Program-made: the position numbers and the translations under genes
Assembly: GCA_003249555.1 (NCBI GenBank)
Contig: QKIQ01000030.1
Span: 1 to 61,678, forward strand
DNA from: Clostridia bacterium
GTDB taxonomy: Bacteria; Bacillota; Clostridia; Christensenellales; SZUA-584
Length of the DNA: 61,678 nucleotides
Direction: 5' to 3'
The notes under the pieces: model-generated
What the model was told of the DNA's origin: nothing
Databases searched by the model: none
Seen by the model: only the letters and a program-made list of their open reading frames with translations
Part shown: positions 1 to 8,062 of the stretch, piece after piece
Position numbering within the stretch: the first letter of the stretch is position 1
How the letters are laid out: the number at the start of each line of letters is the position of its first letter

Positions 1-1
1 A

Positions 2-331
2 AAATCGGCCATTCAGGCACTAATCAACAGCAAAGATTACACGGGTCTTGCTGAATACATGGGAGATGACGCACAGACGCTTGGCATCAGAATCCTGTCT
101 GATCCGGAAGAACTGCTATATGCGCAAGTGCGCGCCGTGGAGACAGGTATTGAGGATGCATATTACGTTGAAATAAAGAGCGGATTGAGCGAAGGAGACA
201 GCGTACTGCAGCCTGCGGCTTCAAATGACGATTCGAGTGGATTCAAATTTAATATGGACATGGGTGCTATGAACGCGATGAGTGGTGATCGTCAGATGCC
301 GCCAGGCGGCTTCGGACAAAACAGGAACTAA
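2..331 (+). CDS. Efflux adaptor (MacA/HlyD-type), C-terminal fragment
   Basis: The reading frame is open from the left window edge to a TAA at 329-331, so only the last 109 codons are seen. The fragment carries the C-terminal beta-rich segment typical of membrane-fusion adaptors, with a YVEIKSGLSEGD stretch like those closing MacA-type subunits, then a low-complexity Gly/Met/Asn-rich tail. In this family the adaptor links a MacB-type ABC exporter in the membrane to the exterior or wall. The identification rests largely on position: an ABC ATPase and a MacB-type permease follow directly in the same direction, 43 bases downstream. The N-terminal hairpin and lipoyl domains lie outside the window. 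Confidence 0.75.
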   Translation, partial: KSAIQALINSKDYTGLAEYMGDDAQTLGIRILSDPEELLYAQVRAVETGIEDAYYVEIKSGLSEGDSVLQPAASNDDSSGFKFNMDMGAMNAMSGDRQMPPGGFGQNRN

Positions 332-374
332 GGTGGCCTGTATGAAAAATTATGAAAGACAGGCGGTGAATTAG

Positions 375-1067
375 GTGGCATTGATTGAGATTAAAGACAT
401 GTATAAGATATATGAAATGGGCAGTGAAAAAGTCCATGCGCTGGACGGTGTGAACCTGAAAATTGAGGAGCATGAGTTTGTGGCGATCGTCGGCGCCTCC
501 GGCAGTGGAAAATCGACGCTGATGAACATGATCGGATGCCTTGACAGCCCCACATTGGGTACATATTTGCTGGATGGAGAAGACATCTCATCTTTTTCAG
601 ACAGGCGGCTCGCAAAGGTGAGAAACCAGAAAATTGGATTCATATTTCAGCAGTTTAATTTACTGAAGAAGATGACAGCGTTTGAAAATGTGGAGCGGCC
701 CTCAAAGTATGCGGGAATAACAAAACAGGAAAGAAAGCAAAGGACGCTGGATGCTTTGGGAAAAGTGGGGCTGCAGGATAGAATGAAGCACAAACCGGCG
801 GCTCTTTCGGGAGGCCAGCAGCAGCGTGTAGCTATTGCACGCTCTCTCATAAACAATCCGCCTGTGATACTCGCCGACGAGCCAACGGGCAATTTGGATT
901 CAAAAAGCAGCAAAGAAATTATGTCCATGATGAGAGAATTGCATGAAGCAGGAAACACGATCATACTCATCACACACGATAACGATGTGGCACAGCAGGC
1001 GGAAAGAGTGATTCAGCTCTTTGATGGAAAAATTGTTTCGGACGAGAGGAAAGGAAACCAGCAATGA
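375..1067 (+). CDS. MacB/LolD-type ABC transporter ATP-binding protein
   Basis: A 230-aa ABC ATPase that would power the adjacent MacB-type permease. Walker A (GASGSGKST) is at residues 40-48, the Q-loop glutamines at 92-93, the ABC signature LSGGQ at 144-148, and Walker B with DEPTGNLDS starting at 168; the switch histidine lies in ITHDN near the end. The LSGGQQQR and DEPTGNLDS wording is typical of the MacB/LolD/FtsE branch rather than importers. The start is GTG at 375, with AGGCGG about 8 bases upstream. Its stop overlaps the permease start in an ATGA at 1064-1067, so translation is coupled. The substrate is not readable; antimicrobial peptides or other toxic compounds are usual for the family. 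Confidence 0.93.
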   Translation: MALIEIKDMYKIYEMGSEKVHALDGVNLKIEEHEFVAIVGASGSGKSTLMNMIGCLDSPTLGTYLLDGEDISSFSDRRLAKVRNQKIGFIFQQFNLLKKMTAFENVERPSKYAGITKQERKQRTLDALGKVGLQDRMKHKPAALSGGQQQRVAIARSLINNPPVILADEPTGNLDSKSSKEIMSMMRELHEAGNTIILITHDNDVAQQAERVIQLFDGKIVSDERKGNQQ

Positions 1068-2226
1068 GATTACATGACATCATAATTTCCGCGTTAAGTG
1101 CGGTTTGGGCGCATAAGCTACGGTCCTTCCTCACAATGCTGGGCATCATCATCGGTATCTTCGCTGTAACGGCGTTGATATCGGTGGGGCAAAGCTCGAA
1201 TGCCGCGGTCACGGAGCAGATAGAAGGACTGGGTTCGAATTTGCTGACAATCAGCATTCGTGATAGCCGTGCCGATTTGGACCTTGATGATGTGGAAGGT
1301 ATGGGGAATCTGCCGGGCGTCGGTTCTGTTTCGCCATACATATCGTCAGCATATACTGTAAAAAATGGTGCGGCGAGCATGGAGGACATCACGGTAGCGG
1401 GTGTGATGACGGATTATCAGGATATCCGCGAATATGAATTGACAAGCGGACGGTTTATTTCGGAACGCGACAATACAAACAGGCTCAAAGTCGCTGTGGT
1501 AGGCAGAGATATCGCTGTTGAACTATACGGTTCATTGGATGTAACGGGTGAAATAGTCTCTATAAACGGGCTAAAGTATGAGATTGTCGGCGTGCTTGAC
1601 GAGCAGGGTAACGACGAATCCACAAGCGGTGACGAGATCGTGATGATACCGTTTGTGACCGCACAAAGGCAGATGCTAAATACGACAATATCCACGATAT
1701 ACGCAAGCGCATCATCTGCGGATATGGTAGATACCGCACAGTCAAGCATAGAAAATTACCTTCTTCAGTATTCGACGGAGGATGATGGCTATTCCGTGAA
1801 CAGCCAGGACAGCATTTTGGAATCGCTGGACGAGGTGACCGCCACGCAAACGGCGATGCTCGGCGGTATTGCGGGGATATCGCTGCTTGTCGGCGGTATC
1901 GGCATCATGAATATCATGCTGGTTTCGGTGATGGAAAGAACAAGATCGGCGTGGAAAAGGCCATAGGCGCGACACGAAGAGATATACTTATGCAGTTTTT
2001 ATTCGAAGCAATTATCGTAAGCGGCATCGGCGGATTGATCGGCATATTGCTTGCACAGTTCGGTTCAGGCTTTGTGGGGTCTTTGATGAGTACCGAGGTC
2101 ACGGTGCAGTCAGGTGTGATGCTGATGGCGCTTGCGTTCTCATTGTTTGTCGGTGTTGGGTTCGGTATATATCCGGCCATTAAGGCATCCAAGCTTAACC
2201 CGATTGAAGCGCTCAGGTATGAATAA
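1064..2226 (+). pseudogene. MacB-type ABC permease, frameshifted
   Basis: A FtsX/MacB-type permease with one N-terminal membrane segment (about residues 16-38), a long extracellular domain (about 40-265) and the last three membrane segments. The first frame runs 1064-1966 and ends after ERTRSAWKRP; the rest continues in the -1 frame to 2226. The family has a conserved ERTREIGxxKAxGATRRD motif here. The observed DNA around 1938-1950 lacks exactly four bases that would restore ERTREIGVEKAIGATRRD, so a 4-base deletion is the simplest cause. No slippery heptamer precedes a stop, so programmed frameshifting is unlikely. Either the exporter is broken or this is an assembly error. The ATPase, adaptor and downstream two-component system look intact. 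Confidence 0.85.
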
Positions 2227-2249
2227 GTGGTATTCAAAAAATACAAGTC

Positions 2250-2293
2250 GGCAACGGCAGCATGGACGGGGGATGTGCTGCCGTATTGCCTTT
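2250..2293 (+). terminator. Hairpin after the MacAB-like genes
   Basis: The arm at 2250-2262 (GGCAACGGCAGCA) pairs with 2276-2290 (TGCTGCCG plus TTGCC, with a two-base bulge), followed only by a short TTT. It is a strong stem but a weak U-tract, so a modest terminator or partial read-through into the regulator gene is likely. Confidence 0.55.
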
Positions 2294-2355
2294 GGCGTTC
2301 ACAGAAAATTCAAAGACGCGTTGGTAAAGAGTGATATAATTAATTAGAGGTAAAA

Positions 2356-3039
2356 ATGAAACAAGACGAACTCAAAAAACAAAAGATTCTTGTTGTGGAC
2401 GATGAAACGCGTTTGAGAGACTTGTTGCGTATTGTGCTGGAAAATCGCGGATACAGTGTTGTGGAAGCGGCAAATGGCAAAGAAGCGCTGTCTATTTTCG
2501 AGGAAGCTTCGCCCGATATGGTGATACTCGATGTGATGATGCCAGTGATGGACGGATTGACTTGTTGTAAAAAGCTAAGAACATTATCAGCGTGCCCTAT
2601 CCTCATGGTGACTGCCAAGGGCGAGGATTATGATCAGGTTAATGGCTTCGATTGCGGTGCTGACGATTATATCATCAAGCCGTTTACGCCTATCGTGCTG
2701 GTGGCGCGCGTGGAAGCTTTGTTCAGAAGAAGCCTCAATCAGCAGCGAAACTCATTCGGACTTTTAAGAATTGATATAGCTGCGCGTGAGGTTTTTGTTG
2801 ACGGCGTGTCGGTTGCCTTAAGTCGCAAGGAATACGACTTGCTTGTTTATCTGGCAGAAAACGAAAACATTTCACTTAGCCGCGACCAGATACTTGAGTC
2901 TGTATGGGGATATGATTATCTCGGAACGTCAAATACGGTGGATACGCATATCAACCGGTTGCGGACTAAGCTTGGACAATGCGGCTTATATATTGCCACC
3001 CTGCGTGGCTATGGTTACCGCTTTGAGGTTTTGACATGA
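2356..3039 (+). CDS. OmpR/PhoB-family response regulator
   Basis: A 227-aa two-domain response regulator. The receiver domain (about 8-123) has acidic pair D15-D16, phospho-acceptor D59 in VILDVMMPVMDG, the conserved T/A switch and a KPF lysine near 109. A winged-helix DNA-binding domain follows (about 132-225) with the family-typical VWGYDYLGTSNTVDTHINRLRTK recognition region, split here for length as VWGYDYLG and TVDTHINRLR. It sits between an ABC exporter and its own sensor kinase, with an ATGA overlap to the kinase at 3036-3039, so the pair is co-translated. An upstream TATAAT at 2334-2339 lacks a convincing -35. It probably controls the exporter genes just upstream; that is inference from position. 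Confidence 0.93.
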   Translation: MKQDELKKQKILVVDDETRLRDLLRIVLENRGYSVVEAANGKEALSIFEEASPDMVILDVMMPVMDGLTCCKKLRTLSACPILMVTAKGEDYDQVNGFDCGADDYIIKPFTPIVLVARVEALFRRSLNQQRNSFGLLRIDIAAREVFVDGVSVALSRKEYDLLVYLAENENISLSRDQILESVWGYDYLGTSNTVDTHINRLRTKLGQCGLYIATLRGYGYRFEVLT

Positions 3040-4622
3040 GAAAAAGAAAAACAAGCATTACAAAAAGGCTATTTATATATATAACAGCAATCGTATTGGG
3101 AATATCCATGCTGATACTTCTGGCGAATACATTGCTGCTTCGTCCGTTGTATTATAGTACACTTAAAACATCGATGCTGGATGCAATAGACTCACTTTCA
3201 GAGTTTGACTACACTCAGGATTCTGACATATGGGGAGAAGACATACGTACGCTGATTTCAGGCAACTCATACGACGTCATGATCAGTGATGAAACGCAAG
3301 TGTTATGGTCATCTTCTCCTGAATTCGGCTTTGTACCAAGGCGTGAATTTGGAGAAGGGCTGACGAATTTTCAGGAAAACATAGTCGATCAAACAAGCGA
3401 TAATGGCAATGCAGCACTTGCTGATGACAATCTTAACAGCACGGAAGATATTTCTGACACCGATCCGAATAAAGGAAATTCGTTTAAACAGGATTCGTTT
3501 ATACATAGAGGATTGTCAGATATCACACCGATAGGGGACGACATCTACATCGGTACAGTTCAGATACCGAAATCAGAAATTGAGATGATGGTCTGCACAA
3601 AAGCCCTAGATAATGGCATCTCAATCTATGTGACACAAGCCATAGAACCCATCAACCAAAGTGTGCAGCAAGCTAACATTTTATTGCTTGCTTGCGCGTT
3701 GTTGACACTGGGAATATCCTTGATTGTGGTGTTTAAGATGTCTAAGAGGTTTACACGTCCGATCAGGCAGATACAAAAAACTGTTGGCGAGATTGCCGCG
3801 CTGGATTTTGGCAACCAGTGCAAAGTGACCACGGGTGATGAGCTGCAAAGTCTTAGTGACGACGTGAATCATCTGGGTAGCGAGCTCAAGAATGCTCTTT
3901 CGGCACTGCGCAGTCAGAACGAGCAGCTCGAAAAGGATATTGTGGCGCAGCGCCAATTCATATCCAATGCGTCTCATGAATTGCGGACACCGCTTGCGCT
4001 TATTAAGGGATACGCCGATGAAATGAACGCGGGGTTTGTATGCAATGAAAAACAGAAAGATATATATATCGAAATCATAGCAGAGGAAGCCAACAAAATG
4101 AGCCGGCTATTAAAGGAGATGCTCGATTTGACGCGTTTAGAAAACGGACGTATTGAGATTATCCATGAAAAGCTGTCGGTCAAAGAACGTATTTTAAACT
4201 TTGCAGATAAATATGATGGTTTTATCACGCACAACGGATTGAAAATAAGTTTTGAGTTTGATGAAAATGATATTGGGTATTTTGATGCCATGCGTTTTGA
4301 ACAGGTGCTTGCGAATTATGTATCCAACGCAGCGCGTTACGGTGATGAGAAAAAACTTATCAAAATATTCACAAATACAGGAGAAAAAACAATTCGTATA
4401 TCTGTATATAACTCTGGTTCTCATCTGTCAGAAAATTTGATTGAGAATATTTGGAGCAGCTTTTATAAAACGGATGACGCGCGCACACGTGTTAAAGACA
4501 GTTACGGCCTGGGGCTTTCTGTGGTCAAAGCCATACAGAGTGTTATAGGGCAGCGCTTTGGTGCCAAAAATGTGAAGGACGGTGTCGTTTTCTGGTTTGA
4601 GGTCAAGCGTTTCAGGGCATAA
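3036..4622 (+). CDS. Sensor histidine kinase (HAMP-HisKA-HATPase)
   Basis: A 528-aa membrane sensor kinase. Transmembrane segment 1 is about residues 13-34; an extracellular domain of about 175 residues follows, rich in Asp/Asn in its middle. Transmembrane segment 2 is about 212-234, then a HAMP linker, then HisKA with phospho-acceptor H314 in SHELRTPLALIKG. The HATPase_c domain closes the protein with N-box residues in ANYVSNAARYGD and a GLGLS G-box. All catalytic boxes look intact. Its start overlaps the regulator stop (ATGA). The extracellular domain has no recognisable ligand fold by eye. Envelope or antimicrobial stress sensing is a guess from the adjacent MacAB-like exporter. Confidence 0.92.
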   Translation: MRKRKTSITKRLFIYITAIVLGISMLILLANTLLLRPLYYSTLKTSMLDAIDSLSEFDYTQDSDIWGEDIRTLISGNSYDVMISDETQVLWSSSPEFGFVPRREFGEGLTNFQENIVDQTSDNGNAALADDNLNSTEDISDTDPNKGNSFKQDSFIHRGLSDITPIGDDIYIGTVQIPKSEIEMMVCTKALDNGISIYVTQAIEPINQSVQQANILLLACALLTLGISLIVVFKMSKRFTRPIRQIQKTVGEIAALDFGNQCKVTTGDELQSLSDDVNHLGSELKNALSALRSQNEQLEKDIVAQRQFISNASHELRTPLALIKGYADEMNAGFVCNEKQKDIYIEIIAEEANKMSRLLKEMLDLTRLENGRIEIIHEKLSVKERILNFADKYDGFITHNGLKISFEFDENDIGYFDAMRFEQVLANYVSNAARYGDEKKLIKIFTNTGEKTIRISVYNSGSHLSENLIENIWSSFYKTDDARTRVKDSYGLGLSVVKAIQSVIGQRFGAKNVKDGVVFWFEVKRFRA

Positions 4623-4634
4623 TTGATGTTATAT

Positions 4635-4668
4635 AAAAGAGCAATTGCCCTCCAATTATTGCTCTTTT
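4635..4668 (+). terminator. Terminator after the sensor kinase
   Basis: AAAAGAGCAAT at 4635-4645 pairs with ATTGCTCTTTT at 4658-4668 around a 12-base loop. The A-rich 5' arm and the T-run make a good intrinsic terminator. Confidence 0.8.
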
Positions 4669-4677
4669 CATATAAAC

Positions 4678-4707
4678 AGGGCAGGTCTTGACGGCCTGCT
4701 CTTTATT
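4678..4707 (+). terminator. Second tandem terminator hairpin
   Basis: AGGGCAGG at 4678-4685 pairs with CCTGCTCT at 4695-4702 and is followed by TTATTTTC. It backs up the hairpin at 4635-4668, so read-through from the two-component system into the 4876 gene should be very low. Confidence 0.7.
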
Positions 4708-4875
4708 TTCTTAATAAAGAGAGCCAGATGATCGGTTCTTTCGTCTGGATTTACATTATTGATTTCAAGGTAAAGAGTGCGCGCCGGCAAAAGTCACAAT
4801 ATGCAAAAAGCCGAATAATATATGATATAGTGGCTGATTTATTACACTAATTCATTCTAGGAGGCGTTTTGACAT

Positions 4876-5442
4876 ATGGCTGAAGTGAGAATACCGTTTT
4901 GTGCAACAGCAGAAATTCCACCGCCATTTATTTTAAACGAGACATATGCAGCTCCTAACGGCGTAAAGAGTGTATTGTTTGACAAGAGCAATCTTCAGGT
5001 CGCGGGAAAGATGAAAACCGTCGATGTGCCCGGTATCGGCCCCGTACAGATGTGCATTTATCATCTGGTCGGAACGATTCCGTACATTTGCAACGCTTTT
5101 CCTATTATACAAAGCAGTTCTGCTTACGATGTGAAGGAGCAGGCTGCCACGTTTGACGACGCAGCAGGAAATTCTTCTGCCGCATGCGTTGCCACGGACA
5201 CTATAACACCTTTGGGATGGGTGTCGGTGGCAGGATGTTTAAACGTTGATGCGCCGGTTGGAGGAAGCTGCTCATTAAACAATATTCCTGATATTGTGAG
5301 TGTGGCGGTAGACAATATGGCAGTTGCAAACAATGTGACACAATCATTGTCTCCCACTTGCCAAGGCGAGGCATCGTTATGCAAAGAAGAAGAAAAGCGT
5401 GTCATCAAATGGAGAGGCTGTTTTGTTATCACAACGACTTAA
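4876..5442 (+). CDS. Cysteine-rich protein of unknown function, SPOCS-like candidate
   Basis: A 188-aa protein with no signal peptide or membrane segment. The start is ATG 4876, with AGGAGG at 4859-4864. It has about nine cysteines spread over its length (FCAT, MCIY, ICNA, ACVA, GCLN, SCSL, TCQG, LCKE, GCFV). Beta-strand-like stretches (VQMCIYHLVGTIPYICNAF; WVSVAGCLNVDAPVGGSCS) loosely resemble SPOCS/DUF3794 repeats of spore coat proteins, but the match is too weak to assert. It stands alone between terminators, with a MATE gene converging from the right. If it is a coat-type protein, expression should be mother-cell specific; no clear sporulation promoter was seen. Function unknown. Confidence 0.7.
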   Translation: MAEVRIPFCATAEIPPPFILNETYAAPNGVKSVLFDKSNLQVAGKMKTVDVPGIGPVQMCIYHLVGTIPYICNAFPIIQSSSAYDVKEQAATFDDAAGNSSAACVATDTITPLGWVSVAGCLNVDAPVGGSCSLNNIPDIVSVAVDNMAVANNVTQSLSPTCQGEASLCKEEEKRVIKWRGCFVITTT

Positions 5443-5460
5443 TAAAAAAAGAAAATAATT

Positions 5461-5500
5461 AAAGGACCATACCGAATGAGGAATGGCCCTTTGTCTTTTA
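5461..5500. terminator. Bidirectional terminator between convergent genes
   Basis: AAAGGACCAT (5461-5470) pairs with ATGGCCCTTT (5483-5492), with T-rich sequence on both outer sides (GTCTTTTA on plus, TTTAATTATTTTC on minus). It serves both the 4876 gene and the converging MATE gene. Confidence 0.75.
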
Positions 5501-5509
5501 GACGTTTTT

Positions 5510-6871
5510 TTAATTTGTTTCCTGAATAAGAGGCTGGATCTTATGCGCACGTCGATCGGCGATTAGCATGAGTGATGCAATCACCAAAGATAAAAGTTCT
5601 GAGAACGGTCCTGAAAGCCATACTCCCGTAAGCTGCAAAAACTGGGGCAACACAAGCACGCCAACGATCACAAGTAGCTGACGAATCAGGCTGATAAAAA
5701 AGCTCTTTTTTCCCTGCGCTGTGGATTGAAAATACGCTGTGGACAACACACTGAATGAAAGCACGGGCAAGGCCAGCATCTGCAAACGCAAACCGTTAGC
5801 ACAGACTGCTATCGTCGGCGACGCGAGGTCTAAGAAAAGCGATGCGAACGCTTCAGGGAACACTTCCATCAAAACAAAAAGTGTAAAGGTAAATATGCAC
5901 CCGAGCCCAATGCCTGTCCAAAGTGTTTTCCAAACCCTTGAGGGCTGACGCATACCATGGTTGTAACCCATGATAGGGCCTATACCCTGAAGAAGGCCAA
6001 TAATGGGCATAAGAACCAAAGTAAATAAACTGTTGATAGCACCGAATGACGTAATAGCGGCATCACCGCCATATGCCGCCAATGCGGAATTTGTGAAAGA
6101 AGCGGACACCCCTGTCCCTAAATTTATCACAAAGCTAGAAGCGCCTATCAGTAAGATTTGGCGCACATATGCCCAACGTAGTCTTATGCTTGACAATTTC
6201 AGCTTGAGCAGGCTTTGCTTTGATATAAAATAGTAATGGAAAAGGATAGAGAAACCAACAAGCTGACCCAGGATTGTCGCAATTGCAGCACCTTGAACAC
6301 CCATTCCAAGCAGGCCTATGAAGACATAATCAAGCACGATGTTTGTAACAGCCGAAAGAACCTGGCTAATCATTGACAGGAAAGGCTTTCCTTCACTTCT
6401 CACAATCGCTGCCATCGTAAAAGACGAAAGCTGTAACACAAGGCCGAGTATAATAATGCGCATATATGAAGAAGCGTATGAGAGATTTGCTTCTGTGGCG
6501 CCGGACAAACTCAAAAGCGGCGTTAAGAAGATTTCGCCGAAAACTGTCATGAGCAAACTGCTGATAAGTATCAACATAGCAGCATTGCCGTATACCTTAT
6601 TGGCTTCATCAAGGTTATGCTCGCCGAACTTAATGGAAATAAGCGTGGCGCCGCCAATAGCGAATAGGGTACCGACAGCAAAACCAATCATCATAAGAGG
6701 GAAAGAGACAGTCAAACCGCCTAGCGCGTTTTCACCCACAAACTTACCCACAAATATACGGTCGACAATGTTGTATATTGCGTTGACAATCATTGCAAAA
6801 ATCGTCGGCAATGAAAATTTGACAACCAGTCTTAAAATGGGAGCTGTACCAAGCTGCTTTGTATGATCCAC
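5510..6871 (-). CDS. MATE-family multidrug/sodium antiporter
   Basis: A 453-aa integral membrane protein with about 12 hydrophobic segments in two repeats, of the NorM/DinF-like MATE family that exports organic cations or drugs against sodium or protons. The N-terminus reads VDHTKQLGTAPILRLVVKFSLP, typical of Clostridia MATE proteins, and the first repeat has the usual IYNIVDRIFVGKFVGE motif. I choose GTG at 6871 over an ATG at 6919: an AGAGG lies about 6 bases upstream of the GTG, while the longer form adds 16 unconserved residues. Length then matches the family (about 440-460 aa). It is monocistronic and converges on the 4876 gene. The substrate is unknown. Confidence 0.92.
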   Translation of the reverse strand: MDHTKQLGTAPILRLVVKFSLPTIFAMIVNAIYNIVDRIFVGKFVGENALGGLTVSFPLMMIGFAVGTLFAIGGATLISIKFGEHNLDEANKVYGNAAMLILISSLLMTVFGEIFLTPLLSLSGATEANLSYASSYMRIIILGLVLQLSSFTMAAIVRSEGKPFLSMISQVLSAVTNIVLDYVFIGLLGMGVQGAAIATILGQLVGFSILFHYYFISKQSLLKLKLSSIRLRWAYVRQILLIGASSFVINLGTGVSASFTNSALAAYGGDAAITSFGAINSLFTLVLMPIIGLLQGIGPIMGYNHGMRQPSRVWKTLWTGIGLGCIFTFTLFVLMEVFPEAFASLFLDLASPTIAVCANGLRLQMLALPVLSFSVLSTAYFQSTAQGKKSFFISLIRQLLVIVGVLVLPQFLQLTGVWLSGPFSELLSLVIASLMLIADRRAHKIQPLIQETN

Positions 6872-7024
6872 TATAATGCCTCTTTTCTGGATAATATGTG
6901 CAAGTATATATGGGAACATCTGTTTTTGTCAAGCGTAATAAATATGCTTAATAAACTTATAACAAACGCTGATAATGAATTTTCAAACCGGATATAATAA
7001 TGTAAAAAGGAAAGGAGAAAAGCC

Positions 7025-7186
7025 ATGGCAAAAGCAGGGATGCGTCGGCCGGATCCAAGTGAGCCTCACGGTACACAAAGCAATCATAAACAGCATTTTG
7101 AAAAGAATGAACAATTGCCTGTACCTGAAATACAGGGAAAAGCAAAGACGGGCGGTAGAAACGCTGATAAAAACTTTAAGCATTAA
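7025..7186 (+). CDS. Conserved 53-aa small hydrophilic protein
   Basis: A short gene with ATG 7025, TAA 7184-7186 and a strong AAAGGAG 6 bases upstream. The product begins MAKAGMRRPDPSEPHGT and continues with the phrase PVPEIQGKAKTG; it is highly charged with no hydrophobic stretch. I recall similar small proteins in Clostridia, with MRRPDP...PHG and PVPEIQGKAK as the constant parts, but none with a known function. It has its own terminator at 7196-7221 and is flanked by a divergent MATE gene, so it is an independent transcription unit. The sequence suggests a flexible, nucleic-acid or acidic-protein binding peptide; that is only inference. Confidence 0.8.
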   Translation: MAKAGMRRPDPSEPHGTQSNHKQHFEKNEQLPVPEIQGKAKTGGRNADKNFKH

Positions 7187-7195
7187 TTTTTTAGA

Positions 7196-7221
7196 AGTCC
7201 GGCACCTATCCGGGCTTTTTT
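7196..7221 (+). terminator. Terminator of the 53-aa gene
   Basis: A 7-bp stem (AGTCCGG at 7196-7202 with CCGGGCT at 7210-7216), a 7-base loop and a run of six T. A compact intrinsic terminator directly after the small gene. Confidence 0.82.
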
Positions 7222-7285
7222 CATGTCACGATTTTATTTAACGTCAATAGACTATAATAGATATCAATATTTAAGGAGAATAATA

Positions 7286-7858
7286 ATGTTCCGTACATAC
7301 AGCAGAAACTTTCCACTGGGGGAACATAACGGCCGAGAGCAGTTTGTTACCGCGCACACCGCTGTTCCTGAAGTTTCAAAAAATTTTATCACTGAAAAGA
7401 GAATATCCGGCAGCAAATATCATAAAAATGCCAATCAAGACGTTTTTGGGTTTATGTATCATGCAGGGACGCAAAAATTGTCTGTGTCAGTACCCGGAGA
7501 TGTTGTGCCTGTTGTTTTTAATCGCCATTCCGTATTGTCAGGCGTCAATCATAAAGAAACAACTTCGGAAATTGTCGTAAGTTTTTCGGGCATTTATGAA
7601 ATCAGTTACTTATTGAATATTTCGTCAGTGTCAGAATCTCGCGTCATGTTTAATTTACAGGCAGATGGAGAGAATTTAGAAGGCAGTCAAATCAGCTGCA
7701 AAATCAGTGTGGAGGAAAGCATAGTGGGAGGTGCAATATTGACAGAGCTCAAAGCAAACGCTGCCTTGCGCGTAATAATGACATCACATAATGCGGTCGA
7801 CGCAGAAATGTCCGGAAACGGTGTGTCCGCATCGATGACGATTAAAAAAATAAGTTAA
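7286..7858 (+). CDS. BclA-C-like jelly-roll protein without collagen repeats
   Basis: A 190-aa protein. The start at ATG 7286 is preferred because AAGGAG lies about 8 bases upstream; an in-frame ATG at 7223 has no ribosome binding site. The N-terminal 70 residues are polar. Residues about 75-190 resemble the C1q/TNF-like jelly roll that ends BclA-type exosporium filaments: a VVFNRHSVLSGVNHK opening, a FSGIYEISYLLNISS strand pair, a VGGAILTELKANAALRV segment and the closing SASMTIKKI. No Gly-X-Y collagen stalk and no signal peptide are present. Such domains trimerise on spore surfaces in relatives. Placement on the spore is inference; the gene stands alone. Confidence 0.7.
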   Translation: MFRTYSRNFPLGEHNGREQFVTAHTAVPEVSKNFITEKRISGSKYHKNANQDVFGFMYHAGTQKLSVSVPGDVVPVVFNRHSVLSGVNHKETTSEIVVSFSGIYEISYLLNISSVSESRVMFNLQADGENLEGSQISCKISVEESIVGGAILTELKANAALRVIMTSHNAVDAEMSGNGVSASMTIKKIS

Positions 7859-7921
7859 GAATCGCAGTCAATTTGAGAACAATAAAGCCCTCATTAATGC
7901 ACCGGGTGCTGAATCATCCGT

Positions 7922-8050
7922 TTACTTTGGCGGCCAGATTTTCATGAGCAGCTTAATAACGAAAAAGAAAACAGCCAACACAATAAAAACAACGCCGACA
8001 CCGATTCCCATGTATTTTAAACCTTGAATAATCATTTCGGAAATATTCAT
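7922..8050 (-). CDS. Mini OadG-like membrane subunit (42 aa)
   Basis: A small gene read from ATG 8050 to TAA 7922-7924, with AAAGGAGG five bases upstream. The protein has a polar N-terminus (MNISEMIIQGLKYMG), one transmembrane helix (about residues 15-33) and a short cationic end (KIWPPK). It follows the OadB-family gene by 12 bases on the same strand. OadG-type gamma subunits of sodium-pumping decarboxylases are small single-span proteins found next to OadB, so this is the best fit, although the usual Ala/Pro-rich soluble tail is missing. The downstream imperfect inverted repeat at 7892-7916 could act as a terminator on the minus strand. Confidence 0.72.
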   Translation of the reverse strand: MNISEMIIQGLKYMGIGVGVVFIVLAVFFFVIKLLMKIWPPK

Positions 8051-8062
8051 ATATTCCTCCTT

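Noticed and set aside
1938..1966. Programmed -1 frameshift in the MacB-type permease
   Set aside because: No X-XXY-YYZ slippery heptamer or following pseudoknot is visible, and the missing four bases include a whole codon of the conserved motif, which points to deletion.
4728..4850. 40-codon reading frame between the kinase and the 4876 gene
   Set aside because: It lies after two terminators, has no good ribosome binding site and covers the likely promoter of the next gene.
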